Shown one piece after another: positions 42,793 through 51,410 of a stretch of DNA of 64,000 nucleotides (position 1 is the first letter of the stretch; each line of letters begins with the position of its first letter). The position numbers were made by a program, and so were the translations under genes. Source of the DNA: Pseudomonadota bacterium (GTDB lineage: Bacteria > Pseudomonadota > Gammaproteobacteria > Burkholderiales > Burkholderiaceae_C); contig JAKBBK010000007.1 of NCBI GenBank assembly GCA_021808525.1, positions 16,335-80,334 of the forward strand, given 5' to 3'. The notes below the pieces were generated by a model. It searched no databases and was not told where the DNA came from. It saw only the letters and a program-made list of their open reading frames with translations.

Positions 42793-44499
42793 TCAGCCGG
42801 CCTCGGGCCATGCGGTGTCGGGCGCGCCGATGTCGAGGTCCAGGGCCTCGAAGGTGTCGGATGCCTCGGCCTCGTCGGCTTCGTCCGGCATCGGCTCGCC
42901 GCGCAGCACCGTGGCCAGCGCCCCCACCTGGTCGCGCTGTCCGGAGGCCCGCGCCACGCTTCGCTCGAGGGCATCCTGGTAGACCGAGCGGTACAGATCG
43001 AACATCAGATCCTGCGTGTAGTAGCGCTCCACGCGCGCCACGGCGGCGGCGCTGGCCGCGCGCCAGCGCTGGGCATCGCCCAGCAGCGCCGCGCATTCCA
43101 CGCCCAGCGACTGCGCGTCGGCGATGCCCACGAGCTGCCCGGCGGCTCCCAGCGCCTCGTCCTCCGGCCCGAGGCCCAGCAGCAGCTGGCGGCACGAACC
43201 CACGTCCGTGGTCACCGCGGGCACCCCGGCCGCGAATCCCTCCAGCAGCACCAGGGGCAAGCCCTCGCTGATGGACGAGAGCACGACCAGCCCCACCTTC
43301 GGCAGCAGCTCCGCGGTGCGCTGGAAGCCGAGAAAGCGCAGGTGCTCGCCGAGTTGCAGGCTCTCCGCCAGCTCCCGGCACTCGCGCACGTAGTCCGGAT
43401 CCTCGTCCTGCGGGCCGGCGATCCAGCCCTCGATGGTCGGCAGCCGGTTGCGCGCCACGCGCACGGCGCGAATGAAGGTCTTCACATCCTTGATGGGCAC
43501 GACCCGCCCGATCAGGCACATGACCTGGGGCACCTGCTCCGGGCGCGCGGCCCGCGCGCCCGCGTAGGCCTTCAGGTCGATGCCGTTGGGAATGGAGCAG
43601 GTGGTCGCCGGATCCGCGCCGTCGGCGATCTGCCGGATGCGATTGGCCTCGTACAAGGACACCACCGGATCGGCGCTGTCGTAGCACATGCGGCCCAGGG
43701 ACTCGAACAGGCGAATCCACAGTTGGCGCAAATATCCGGCGTCGCCTGCGTTGCGCTCCAGCATGGGGGTGTTGTCGCTGATCCAGGTCGAGGAGAACAG
43801 CTCGATGCGTCGTTCCTTGGTGTAGATCCCATGCTCCGACAGGATCAGGGGCTTGTCGTGCATGCGCGAGAGGATGGCGCCCAGATAGCCCGCATAGCCC
43901 GTGGACACGCTGTGGTAGACGGTGGCCGCGGGCAGCGTGCGCGCCAGTTCGGCCAGGGTCCAGATCGGCGTGTGCATGGTCCGCACGGTCCAGAAATAGT
44001 CCACGAAGGAAGGGTCCGTGCAGCGCGACTCGTACTCGCTGGCGATGTAGGACCAGGAGTCGCCCGAGTGCAGGAAATAGGCCAGGTCCAGCTTGTCGCC
44101 CATGGCCTCCAGGCTGCGGCGAAGCAGCTCCGAGCGGCTGTCGCGATCCTGGCCTTCGCGCAGCAGGACATGCAGGCTGTCCACCAGGTCCGCGGTGCCT
44201 GGATCACCCCGCCGCTGGACCGGCGGCGGCAGCAGGGTCTGGCTGAACAGGTAATGGTGGGTGATCGCCACCACGTTGTCCGGAACCTCGTAGCGTGGCT
44301 TGCCGTAGTCCTGTTCGCGCGCGCCGATGAACACGATGTGGAAGCGCAGGTGCGCGAAGCCGCGAACCATCTGGTGCACCCAGCTCGACACCCCGCCGGC
44401 CACGTAGGGGTAGGTGCCCTCCAGCAGCAGCATGACATCGACCAGGCTGGGCGCCTCGTAGCCCTGCGGCTGGGTATCGACGAAATCCACCCGACTCAT
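42793..44499 (-). CDS. pelF: Pel glycosyltransferase PelF
   Basis: 568 residues, GT4 GT-B fold, cytosolic. LLLEGTYPYVAGGVSSWVHQ at the N-terminus, SEHGIYTKERR, IPNGIDLKAY, GRVVPIKDVKTFIRA and EGLPLVLLEGFAAGVPAV near the donor site. It polymerises the Pel polysaccharide (partially de-N-acetylated galactosamine-rich polymer) from UDP-sugar. The C-terminal 45 residues are acidic and probably unstructured. ATG overlaps the pelE stop (ATGA). Confidence 0.96.
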   Translation of the reverse strand: MSRVDFVDTQPQGYEAPSLVDVMLLLEGTYPYVAGGVSSWVHQMVRGFAHLRFHIVFIGAREQDYGKPRYEVPDNVVAITHHYLFSQTLLPPPVQRRGDPGTADLVDSLHVLLREGQDRDSRSELLRRSLEAMGDKLDLAYFLHSGDSWSYIASEYESRCTDPSFVDYFWTVRTMHTPIWTLAELARTLPAATVYHSVSTGYAGYLGAILSRMHDKPLILSEHGIYTKERRIELFSSTWISDNTPMLERNAGDAGYLRQLWIRLFESLGRMCYDSADPVVSLYEANRIRQIADGADPATTCSIPNGIDLKAYAGARAARPEQVPQVMCLIGRVVPIKDVKTFIRAVRVARNRLPTIEGWIAGPQDEDPDYVRECRELAESLQLGEHLRFLGFQRTAELLPKVGLVVLSSISEGLPLVLLEGFAAGVPAVTTDVGSCRQLLLGLGPEDEALGAAGQLVGIADAQSLGVECAALLGDAQRWRAASAAAVARVERYYTQDLMFDLYRSVYQDALERSVARASGQRDQVGALATVLRGEPMPDEADEAEASDTFEALDLDIGAPDTAWPEAG

Positions 44500-45596
44500 G
44501 TTCTCGCGCCTTCGTTCCAGGAAGCATCCCGATCGCCCGCGGGCACCGTCGGCGCCGGGACGCCGCCCGCGCGGCCTTTCCAGAGCCTGACCACCGGTCG
44601 CAGGCGCGGCGCGACCTGGGAAACGTCCAGGGGCCGCAGACTGTTTGCGACTTGATCGTAGCGCCTGGCCATCCACTCGATTTCCGCCGCGTAGGGTCGC
44701 CACAGCGTGGGAGCCGCGCCCTGCGCGGCGAGCTCATCCAGGGCGGCCCTGGCCGCATCCATGCGCTGCGTGGCCAGCGAAAGCCGCAGCACCATCAGGC
44801 GCAGCCCGGTGTCGCGTGGCATCGCCCGCAGCGCCAGCTCGCAGTGCTCGAGGGCCTGCTCCAGCGCGAACACCCGCAGGTCTCCCTGGGCGAGCCCCTG
44901 GTAGATGAACTCCATGTGCATCTCCGCGACCCGCCGGGCGGTGCGCCCGAGCTGATCCGGGGGGGCGCCCACGGCCTGGGCCTGTCGCAGCTCGCGCGTG
45001 GCCGCCTGCAAGGCATCGGTGAGCCGATGCTCCCATTCGCTGCCGATGCCATAGGCCAGCAGGCGGATCTCCTCGTTGGGGTCGCTGAGCAGATGGCGCA
45101 TCACCGGCAGCGCCAGCCGAGGCGGCATCTCGCGCAGGGCCAGCACCGCGCGAATGCGTCGCTGCGCGGGCTGGCTCTGGTCGCGAGCGATGCTGGCCAT
45201 CTGGCCCGCCGGCATCTCCTGGCGCATCGCCTCGTCCGGCTGCGCGATGGAAAACACATCCAGACGCGGCGCCGAGCGCAAGGCCTCCGGCTGGAGCTCT
45301 CGCATGGGTCGCGCATGCGCGACCCGCATGGCGACGAGCAGCCCCGGAGCGCCGACCACGGGCATGAACAGGGCCGGCAGCCCGAGCAGGCCGAGCGCGA
45401 GGCCGCGCGGCTCGCGGCTCGAGGCGGGCAGCCAGGGGAACAGGGCCAGCGCCATGAGCAGCGCCGCCACGACATGCAGCACCCAGAACACCAGGATCGG
45501 CTCGGCGACAGTCCCATGGAGCAGGACCCCCAAGGCCCCGGCATCCAGTGCCAGGGACAGGGGCAGCAGCCAGGTCAGCCGCTTCGAGGCCGTCAA
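44496..45596 (-). CDS. pelE: Pel biosynthesis membrane protein PelE
   Basis: 366 residues from a TTG start overlapping the pelD stop in TTGA. Two to three N-terminal membrane helices (LLPLSLALDAGALGVLL, VFWVLHVVAALLMALALF, GLALGLLGLPALFMPVV), then a cytosolic TPR-like helical region (VLALREMPPRLALPVMRHLL, ALEHCELALRAMP). PelE is the scaffold of the inner-membrane synthase complex and is the most variable Pel protein. No ATG exists near the expected N-terminus, so the TTG is favoured. Confidence 0.88.
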   Translation of the reverse strand: MTASKRLTWLLPLSLALDAGALGVLLHGTVAEPILVFWVLHVVAALLMALALFPWLPASSREPRGLALGLLGLPALFMPVVGAPGLLVAMRVAHARPMRELQPEALRSAPRLDVFSIAQPDEAMRQEMPAGQMASIARDQSQPAQRRIRAVLALREMPPRLALPVMRHLLSDPNEEIRLLAYGIGSEWEHRLTDALQAATRELRQAQAVGAPPDQLGRTARRVAEMHMEFIYQGLAQGDLRVFALEQALEHCELALRAMPRDTGLRLMVLRLSLATQRMDAARAALDELAAQGAAPTLWRPYAAEIEWMARRYDQVANSLRPLDVSQVAPRLRPVVRLWKGRAGGVPAPTVPAGDRDASWNEGART

Positions 45597-47116
45597 CGCA
45601 CTTCCCCTGGCCGCGGGCGCGGCTCGGCCGGCGGGGCTTCGGTGACGGAGGACTCGAGCACCGATTCCACCATGCCCCGCAGCTGGCCCAGGCCCTCCAC
45701 GCCCTGCACCTGCATCACTTCCAGGCTCAGGGCGTCGAGTTGCGGCCAGTTGTCGCGCGTCGCGATCTGCCGCAGCAGCTCGAGCATGTCGCGCCGGTAC
45801 TGGGCGAGCGCGGCGGCGCTGTACAGGGGAAGCAGCACGACCAGCACCACACTCGTCGTCTCGCCCCCGAAGGTCCAGGTGGAACTGTTCAGCGGCTGGT
45901 TGGCGGAGAACTCCGAAAGCTCCTCGGGGCCCAGCCAGTCGGCCCCCTTCCAGACCGCGCAATAGCTGCGCAGGCGAGACTGCAGGTGCAGGCGACTGAG
46001 TTGCGCCCATTCCTGCTGCAGACCGATCGGCGCCTGCTCCCAGGCGGCACGGAATTCGGCCACGCCCGACTCGAGCAGCGAGAAATCGAGGTAGGAGGCG
46101 CACAGCACCTGCAACCTCTGCAGGTTCTGCTCCTCGAAGGACATGAAGGGCATCGAATGCACCGCCAACAGCGCATCGGCCTCGCCCTTCTCGCCCAGGC
46201 GAAGGGGTGCCGCGAAAACCCACACGCTCTGCCCCGCGTCGCTGGCTCGTTCCTGCGCGACGTGCACGGCTTCACGGGTCTGCAGCGCGCGCTGGATCAG
46301 CGGATGGCCCGCGTCGAAGGCGGGCAGATCCTGGCCCAGCGCGTGCCCCAGGCGCCAGTGCGCGGCCACCGCGGCGCGACCGCGTCCGCGCCGCGGCTCC
46401 AGCACGTACACGCCGGCCTCGAGCAATCTGCACGACTGGCTGAGCAGCAGCAGGAAGGCGTCGGGATCCGGCAGCGGGCGCTGCGCATGAGCGCCCGGGC
46501 GCGGCGGCTTGCCGATGGAAAACGCGAAAATCCTGCGCAAGTCCAGCAGCGCGTCGCGCAAGGTGACCGGGCGGTCGATCAGTTCCTGTTCCAGCGCGGC
46601 CAGGGACTCCTTGACGATGAACAGACGTCGCTTCGTGCGCTCCAGTCTCGCCCCGAGGTCGACGGCCAGGGCCCGCTGCAGGGATTCCCGCCGAAGCATC
46701 ACGCTGCCGAACTCGCCGAGCACCAGGGTCACCAGCACGCCCCCGAGAAAGAACTCGGACGGGAAGGCGGCCACCATGGGCACGCCGAACAGGCGCGGCC
46801 CCAGGCGCCAGAAGGCCGCGTACAGCCCCGCCCCCACCACTCCCGCTGCGGCTCCGTAGCGAACCGCGACCAGCCAGGGACCCAGCCAGATCCAGGGGAA
46901 GGCCGCGTGCAGGCCCAGCGGGTCGCCGGGCCTGAACCTCCAACTCAGCGCGAGGATGACCGTCGGCAGCAGCACCCGCTCGATGGTGGCGAGCCACGAC
47001 CACGAACCGGCACCGCGCCCCGCCGCCAGCCAGGCATCCCTGCGGCGCAAGGTCCGCAACGTGAACGCGCGCAGCATCGCGCCGATCCCCATGGGGCCGC
47101 TGCGGCGCAGGCTCAC
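45593..47116 (-). CDS. pelD: Pel c-di-GMP receptor-type protein PelD
   Basis: 507 residues from GTG 47116 (overlap GTGA with the pelC stop). Four N-terminal membrane helices (about 25-160), a GAF domain (about 205-345, with DLRRIFAFSIGKPPRP and VYVLEP) and a C-terminal degenerate GGDEF domain in which TFGGETTSVVLVVLLP takes the active-site hairpin position. In Pseudomonas the PelD inhibitory-site RxxD binds c-di-GMP to switch on Pel synthesis; an RxxD at the expected place is not evident here (see findings). An ATG at 47092 is a shorter alternative. Confidence 0.9.
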   Translation of the reverse strand: MSLRRSGPMGIGAMLRAFTLRTLRRRDAWLAAGRGAGSWSWLATIERVLLPTVILALSWRFRPGDPLGLHAAFPWIWLGPWLVAVRYGAAAGVVGAGLYAAFWRLGPRLFGVPMVAAFPSEFFLGGVLVTLVLGEFGSVMLRRESLQRALAVDLGARLERTKRRLFIVKESLAALEQELIDRPVTLRDALLDLRRIFAFSIGKPPRPGAHAQRPLPDPDAFLLLLSQSCRLLEAGVYVLEPRRGRGRAAVAAHWRLGHALGQDLPAFDAGHPLIQRALQTREAVHVAQERASDAGQSVWVFAAPLRLGEKGEADALLAVHSMPFMSFEEQNLQRLQVLCASYLDFSLLESGVAEFRAAWEQAPIGLQQEWAQLSRLHLQSRLRSYCAVWKGADWLGPEELSEFSANQPLNSSTWTFGGETTSVVLVVLLPLYSAAALAQYRRDMLELLRQIATRDNWPQLDALSLEVMQVQGVEGLGQLRGMVESVLESSVTEAPPAEPRPRPGEVR

Positions 47117-47694
47117 GGCGCGGAATGCTGTGGCCGCGCCGCGTCGGCCGCGACGCGCAGCCCCTTCAGCAGCGCCTGGATCTGCGCCTGGCCCACGGCG
47201 GCCAGCGCCTGATAGCCCCAACCCGAGCGCGCGCCGCTGGCGCTCCACACCACGCGGCCGTCGGCCACGTCACGCAACTCCAGCACCACGCCCACGGCGG
47301 GCTCGCTGTCCACGCCGGTCTTGTAGCGCCATTCGGTCACGCTGCCGCCCAGCGCATAGCGCGCGCCCTGGCGCCGTGCCCACTGCAGGGCCTGCCGCGG
47401 ACTCGGGGCCGGCGCGGCGCTCAGCAGATCGGTCTCCGGCTGTGGATAGCTCAGCACCTGGCGCAGCCCTTGCTGACGCAGCAGGGACACGGTGATCGCC
47501 TGCGCGCGCTGCGCGGCCAGCGGCACGTCGGTCAGGTTGGCGAAGGGCAGCACGGCCAGCCTGTCCCCCGCGCCCAGCATGGGAGATGCCGAGGACACGG
47601 TGGCGACGGCACAGCCGCCCAGGAGCAGCAGGGCCGGCAGGGCCAGCATGGCCAGCCAAGCGAGCGGGCGGCGGAGCAAGAGGGTTCGTGACAT
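47113..47694 (-). CDS. pelC: Pel outer-membrane lipoprotein PelC
   Basis: 193 residues. Lipoprotein signal with lipobox LGGC, then the PelC fold: AVLPFANLTDVPLAAQRAQ, LLRQQGLRQVL and YALGGSVTEWRYKTGVD. PelC forms a periplasmic dodecamer ring under PelB that guides the polymer to the secretion pore. Start set at MSRTLLLRR (47694), which gives a normal lipoprotein signal. Confidence 0.93.
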   Translation of the reverse strand: MSRTLLLRRPLAWLAMLALPALLLLGGCAVATVSSASPMLGAGDRLAVLPFANLTDVPLAAQRAQAITVSLLRQQGLRQVLSYPQPETDLLSAAPAPSPRQALQWARRQGARYALGGSVTEWRYKTGVDSEPAVGVVLELRDVADGRVVWSASGARSGWGYQALAAVGQAQIQALLKGLRVAADAARPQHSAP

Positions 47695-47726
47695 GACAAT
47701 CTCCGGACGTTGGCAAAACAAGATAT

Positions 47727-50700
47727 CTAGGGACCAAACCACATGCGGTACTGCAGGGTCCATTGCAGGCTCTGGCCCGAGGCATCGCGCAGGCGCTGGT
47801 AGCCCAGGGCGAGCTGATCCCCGCCCAGCAGCGGTCCGCGCAGGCCGACATCCACGTTGCGGGTCAGGCCCAAGGTACGTGATTGCAGCAGGTCGAGTTC
47901 ACCATAAGGCATCCAGCGCCCGGCATAGCCCCGCGCATGGTCCATGCCCAGGCCGATCCCGACCCCGAAGGCGCTGTCGCTGATGGGCATGAACAAGCTC
48001 GCGTCCGGTACCGCTGCGCCGGGAACCAGCCCGGCGTAGGCCGGCAGGCGCAGCCCGGCCACCGTGCTGAAGTCCTGCTGGTAGCCCAGGAGCTTGAGCT
48101 CCACGTCGGGCTCGCCCAGCCGCAGTCGCAGGCCGATCTGGGCCTGCAGCGCGCGGCCGCTGCCCAGCGCCTGGCCCGAGCGCGTGCGGTAGCGCATGCC
48201 GGCCGCCGTGAGGCTGGCGTACATGCGCCCGAAGTCGCGCTGCAGGCGCAGTTGCAGGCGGTCGCGCGCGCCCGCCACCAGCAGCGCGGCGGATTCGTCG
48301 GCGACGGCGTTGCGCTCGATCTGGATGCGGCTGTCGATGGCCCAGGGCAGGCGCGCCGAGGCTTCGAGCTTCCACCCCTGCGCCAGGCCCACGGCGCGGT
48401 TGCGGGTCCAGCTCAGTCCCAGGCTGCGGTGCCCACCCCGCCAGCGCAGGCCCAGGCTCGCGTCACTCCACCATCCCGGCAGGCCCACCAGGGTCGACGC
48501 ATCGGCGCTGCCCAGGGTCTGGCGCGCGGCGTCGAGGTCCAGGCTCCAGTGGCGGTCCGCCTGCCAGTGCAGGCTGGCCCGGGGGCCGCGACGCACCACG
48601 CTGCCCAGGCGCAGGTCCTGCCATTGCAGGTCCGCCGTGCTGGCCAGCGCGAGTTCACGCGCCGCGGTCTGCGCCTGCAGTGCACGCAGCTGCGGGGAAT
48701 CCTGCCCGGAACGCGCCGCCCGCTCCAGCACGGCCTGGGCGAGGCGCAGCGAGCGCCCCGCCTGGCCGGCTGCCTGCTCGGCCTGCACAAGATCCGGCGC
48801 CTGCAGTGCGGCGGCGCCTGTGCCGCGCAGATCCCTCGCGATGGCCGGGGCGTCCCGAGCCCCCAGGTCGAGTTGCAACCGCAGGGACTGACGCGCGGCC
48901 GCCGACAACGCCTGGTGCGCCAGCCACCAGCGCGCCGCCGAGCGGGTGTCGAGGCCCGCCAGCCAGTCGGCGATGGCCGCGTCGGCGCGCTCGCGCTGCT
49001 TGGGGCTGAGCGTGCCACGCTGCAGGCGCGAGCGCAGCGCGGCGAGCAGGCTCTGCTGCCCTGACGCGCCCACGTAGCGGCGCGAAAGGCGCAGTCGCGC
49101 GATCAGCTCGCCCAACCCGGCATCGGCTGGGGCGGGAGCTCCGCGCGGTGCCTGCGCCGGGCGGCGCAGCAGCTCCCAGGCACGGCCCCAGGCCAGAGCG
49201 GCGCGGCGCGCGTCGCCGAACTGTTCCCACAAGTCACCATAGTCCAGCAGCCACAGCGCATCCGAGGCATGGGCCGGGTACAGGCGCTGCGCGTAGCCCA
49301 GCGCCTCGCGCGTGTCTCCCAGGGCCTGCGCCGCCGCCAGCGAAACCTCCAGGCCCTCGGCGCTTGCGCGCAACGCCGGGGCGAAGCCCGGGAAATGCCG
49401 GCGCAGGCAGGCGCGATCGCCACTGTCGATGCAGATCCACAGCAGGGCGATCTCGTAGCCGCGGTCGCCGGGGGCCAGGCGCAGGGCCTGCTCCTGGTCG
49501 GCCAGGGCGAAGCGCCAACGCCCCAGCGCCTGCCAGACCTGGGCGCGCGCCGCGTACATGTCGGCTCGCCGGGACAGCTGCGCCCACACCGCGCTGTCGC
49601 CCACCTGCTCCTGCCATTGCCGCAGCCCCTGCGCACTGGGCTTGCGCTGCAGCAGCTGCAACCACAGCAGGGCCAGTTCGCGGCTCGGGGCGCGGGCCCA
49701 GGCCTGGCGCAGCAGCGCCAGCGCGGCCGGCACGCCGCGGCTGCGCCGGGTCAGCAGGATCAGGCGCTCGACCTGATAGGCGCCGAGTTCGCCGCGCATG
49801 GAGCCATCGGCCCACACCGAGGCATAGGCCTGCTCGGACCGGGCATCGCGTCCGAGATCCCAGGCCAGGTCCCCCAGCAGGCGCTGGTGCGCCGCGCGCA
49901 GGCTCGCCGGGCCCGGCAGCGAAGGGGTCGAGGCCAGGACCTCGAGGGCGGCGTGGAAACGACCGTCCTGCACCAGGGCGTTCGCGTAGTCGATGCTCGC
50001 GCGCAGATCCAGCTTGCCGCGACGGGCCGCCTCGGCGTAGACCTGCAGGGAGCGTCGGACCTCCCCCATATTGCCCAGCAGCCATGCCAGTGCGGGAAGC
50101 AGGCGGGGATGCGAGCGCGCGCCGCGGCGCAGCACCCGCACGGCGCCTTGCGCATGCCCGGCCGACTCCAGGGTCTGCGCGTAGCGCAGCCAGTCCTGCT
50201 CGCTCAGGGGGCCGTGGGCGGCGCGTTCGCGCCAGTACAGCTCGAGGCCGGCCCCCGCATGCTGTCCCAGCGCGAGCCGGTATACCTGCGCCAGCGCGAG
50301 CTCCGAGTAGTGCCTGCGCAGCAATTGCATCCATTGCCCGAGCGCCGCATCGGGATGCCCGCTCCATTCCAGGACTTGCGCCCGGCGCCTCTGCCACCGA
50401 GGGTCCGCGGGGGTGGCGACCAGCGCCGCGTCCGCGACGCGCAGCGCCTGGCCCGGGTGCCCCGAACCCAGGAGCACCTGCCAGGCCAGCTCGCGCCGCG
50501 ACGCGTTCATCTGGCGCGCCAGCACGGCGGCCGGCTGCTGGACATCGACGCAACGGTGCAACCACTGCATCGCCCTGCCGGGACGGTCCGCGCCCAGTGC
50601 GAGTCGCACCATCATCCAGCGCACGCCGGGCCCGACCTCGGCACGCTCGACCGCGCGCTCGGTCAGGCGCCAGGCCAGCAGGGGCTTGCCCGAGGCCAGC

Positions 50701-51401
50701 AGCACCCGAGCAGCGGACCGGATCAGGCGATCGCGCACCGCGGGGTCGCGCGCGTGCTCGGCGGATGAGAACAGCACGCGGGCCGCCAGCTCGTATCGAC
50801 CCGCGTCGACGAGCAGGGCCCGCGCCTGGCGCGCGCTGGCCGCGTCCAGGGGCAACAGCCGCAGCAGCGACGGCTCCAGCCAGGGCGGCGTGACGCTGGA
50901 GAAACGCCGCGACAACTCCACCGCGGCCTTCCACTGCGCGAAGTCGGCGGGCCGCAAGCCGGCGATCAGGCGCTGGATCGCCGCCCGTGCCTGCCCCATG
51001 GCCGTCGTGTCGCGCGAGGCGACGGCCTGGTCCCAGATGGCCTCCCAGGCGCGCAGGCGCAAGGCATCGACCCGCTCGCCCCGCAGGCCGTCGAGTTCGC
51101 CCAGGGCCTGGCGCGCGCGTCCGACATGCAGGTAGCGCTCGCCGAGCATGGTGCGCAGCGTCGGGTCGCCGGCGCGCAAGGCCGAGAGCTCGCGCAGGTA
51201 GTCGATGGCCAGCGCGTCGTTGCGGGTGCGCGCCAGCAGGGGCAGCAGGGTCCTGCCCGGATAGGCCACCACCAGCAGGGCCACGCACAACAGGGCGAGC
51301 CCGATCAACTCGCCGCGAGGGAAAAGCTGGTTTCGCCGTGGGTCATCCACCCCGACATGCAGGGCATCCGCGGCTGGCGACTGTTTGCGCGGGCTCGGCA
51401 A
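47727..51401 (-). CDS. pelB: Pel outer-membrane porin with TPR domain PelB
   Basis: 1224 residues from a TTG preceded by a GAGGGGG Shine-Dalgarno, 9 bp after pelA. One N-terminal membrane helix (about 30-50), a long solenoid of TPR repeats (about 60-900, for example RYLHVGRARQALGEL and YARGLAP-like helices) and a C-terminal beta-barrel of alternating polar/aromatic strands ending QWTLQYRMWFGP. Length matches Pseudomonas PelB (1193). It exports Pel across the outer membrane and docks PelA through its TPRs. Confidence 0.93.
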   Translation of the reverse strand: MPSPRKQSPAADALHVGVDDPRRNQLFPRGELIGLALLCVALLVVAYPGRTLLPLLARTRNDALAIDYLRELSALRAGDPTLRTMLGERYLHVGRARQALGELDGLRGERVDALRLRAWEAIWDQAVASRDTTAMGQARAAIQRLIAGLRPADFAQWKAAVELSRRFSSVTPPWLEPSLLRLLPLDAASARQARALLVDAGRYELAARVLFSSAEHARDPAVRDRLIRSAARVLLASGKPLLAWRLTERAVERAEVGPGVRWMMVRLALGADRPGRAMQWLHRCVDVQQPAAVLARQMNASRRELAWQVLLGSGHPGQALRVADAALVATPADPRWQRRRAQVLEWSGHPDAALGQWMQLLRRHYSELALAQVYRLALGQHAGAGLELYWRERAAHGPLSEQDWLRYAQTLESAGHAQGAVRVLRRGARSHPRLLPALAWLLGNMGEVRRSLQVYAEAARRGKLDLRASIDYANALVQDGRFHAALEVLASTPSLPGPASLRAAHQRLLGDLAWDLGRDARSEQAYASVWADGSMRGELGAYQVERLILLTRRSRGVPAALALLRQAWARAPSRELALLWLQLLQRKPSAQGLRQWQEQVGDSAVWAQLSRRADMYAARAQVWQALGRWRFALADQEQALRLAPGDRGYEIALLWICIDSGDRACLRRHFPGFAPALRASAEGLEVSLAAAQALGDTREALGYAQRLYPAHASDALWLLDYGDLWEQFGDARRAALAWGRAWELLRRPAQAPRGAPAPADAGLGELIARLRLSRRYVGASGQQSLLAALRSRLQRGTLSPKQRERADAAIADWLAGLDTRSAARWWLAHQALSAAARQSLRLQLDLGARDAPAIARDLRGTGAAALQAPDLVQAEQAAGQAGRSLRLAQAVLERAARSGQDSPQLRALQAQTAARELALASTADLQWQDLRLGSVVRRGPRASLHWQADRHWSLDLDAARQTLGSADASTLVGLPGWWSDASLGLRWRGGHRSLGLSWTRNRAVGLAQGWKLEASARLPWAIDSRIQIERNAVADESAALLVAGARDRLQLRLQRDFGRMYASLTAAGMRYRTRSGQALGSGRALQAQIGLRLRLGEPDVELKLLGYQQDFSTVAGLRLPAYAGLVPGAAVPDASLFMPISDSAFGVGIGLGMDHARGYAGRWMPYGELDLLQSRTLGLTRNVDVGLRGPLLGGDQLALGYQRLRDASGQSLQWTLQYRMWFGP

Positions 51402-51410
51402 TGCGCCCCC

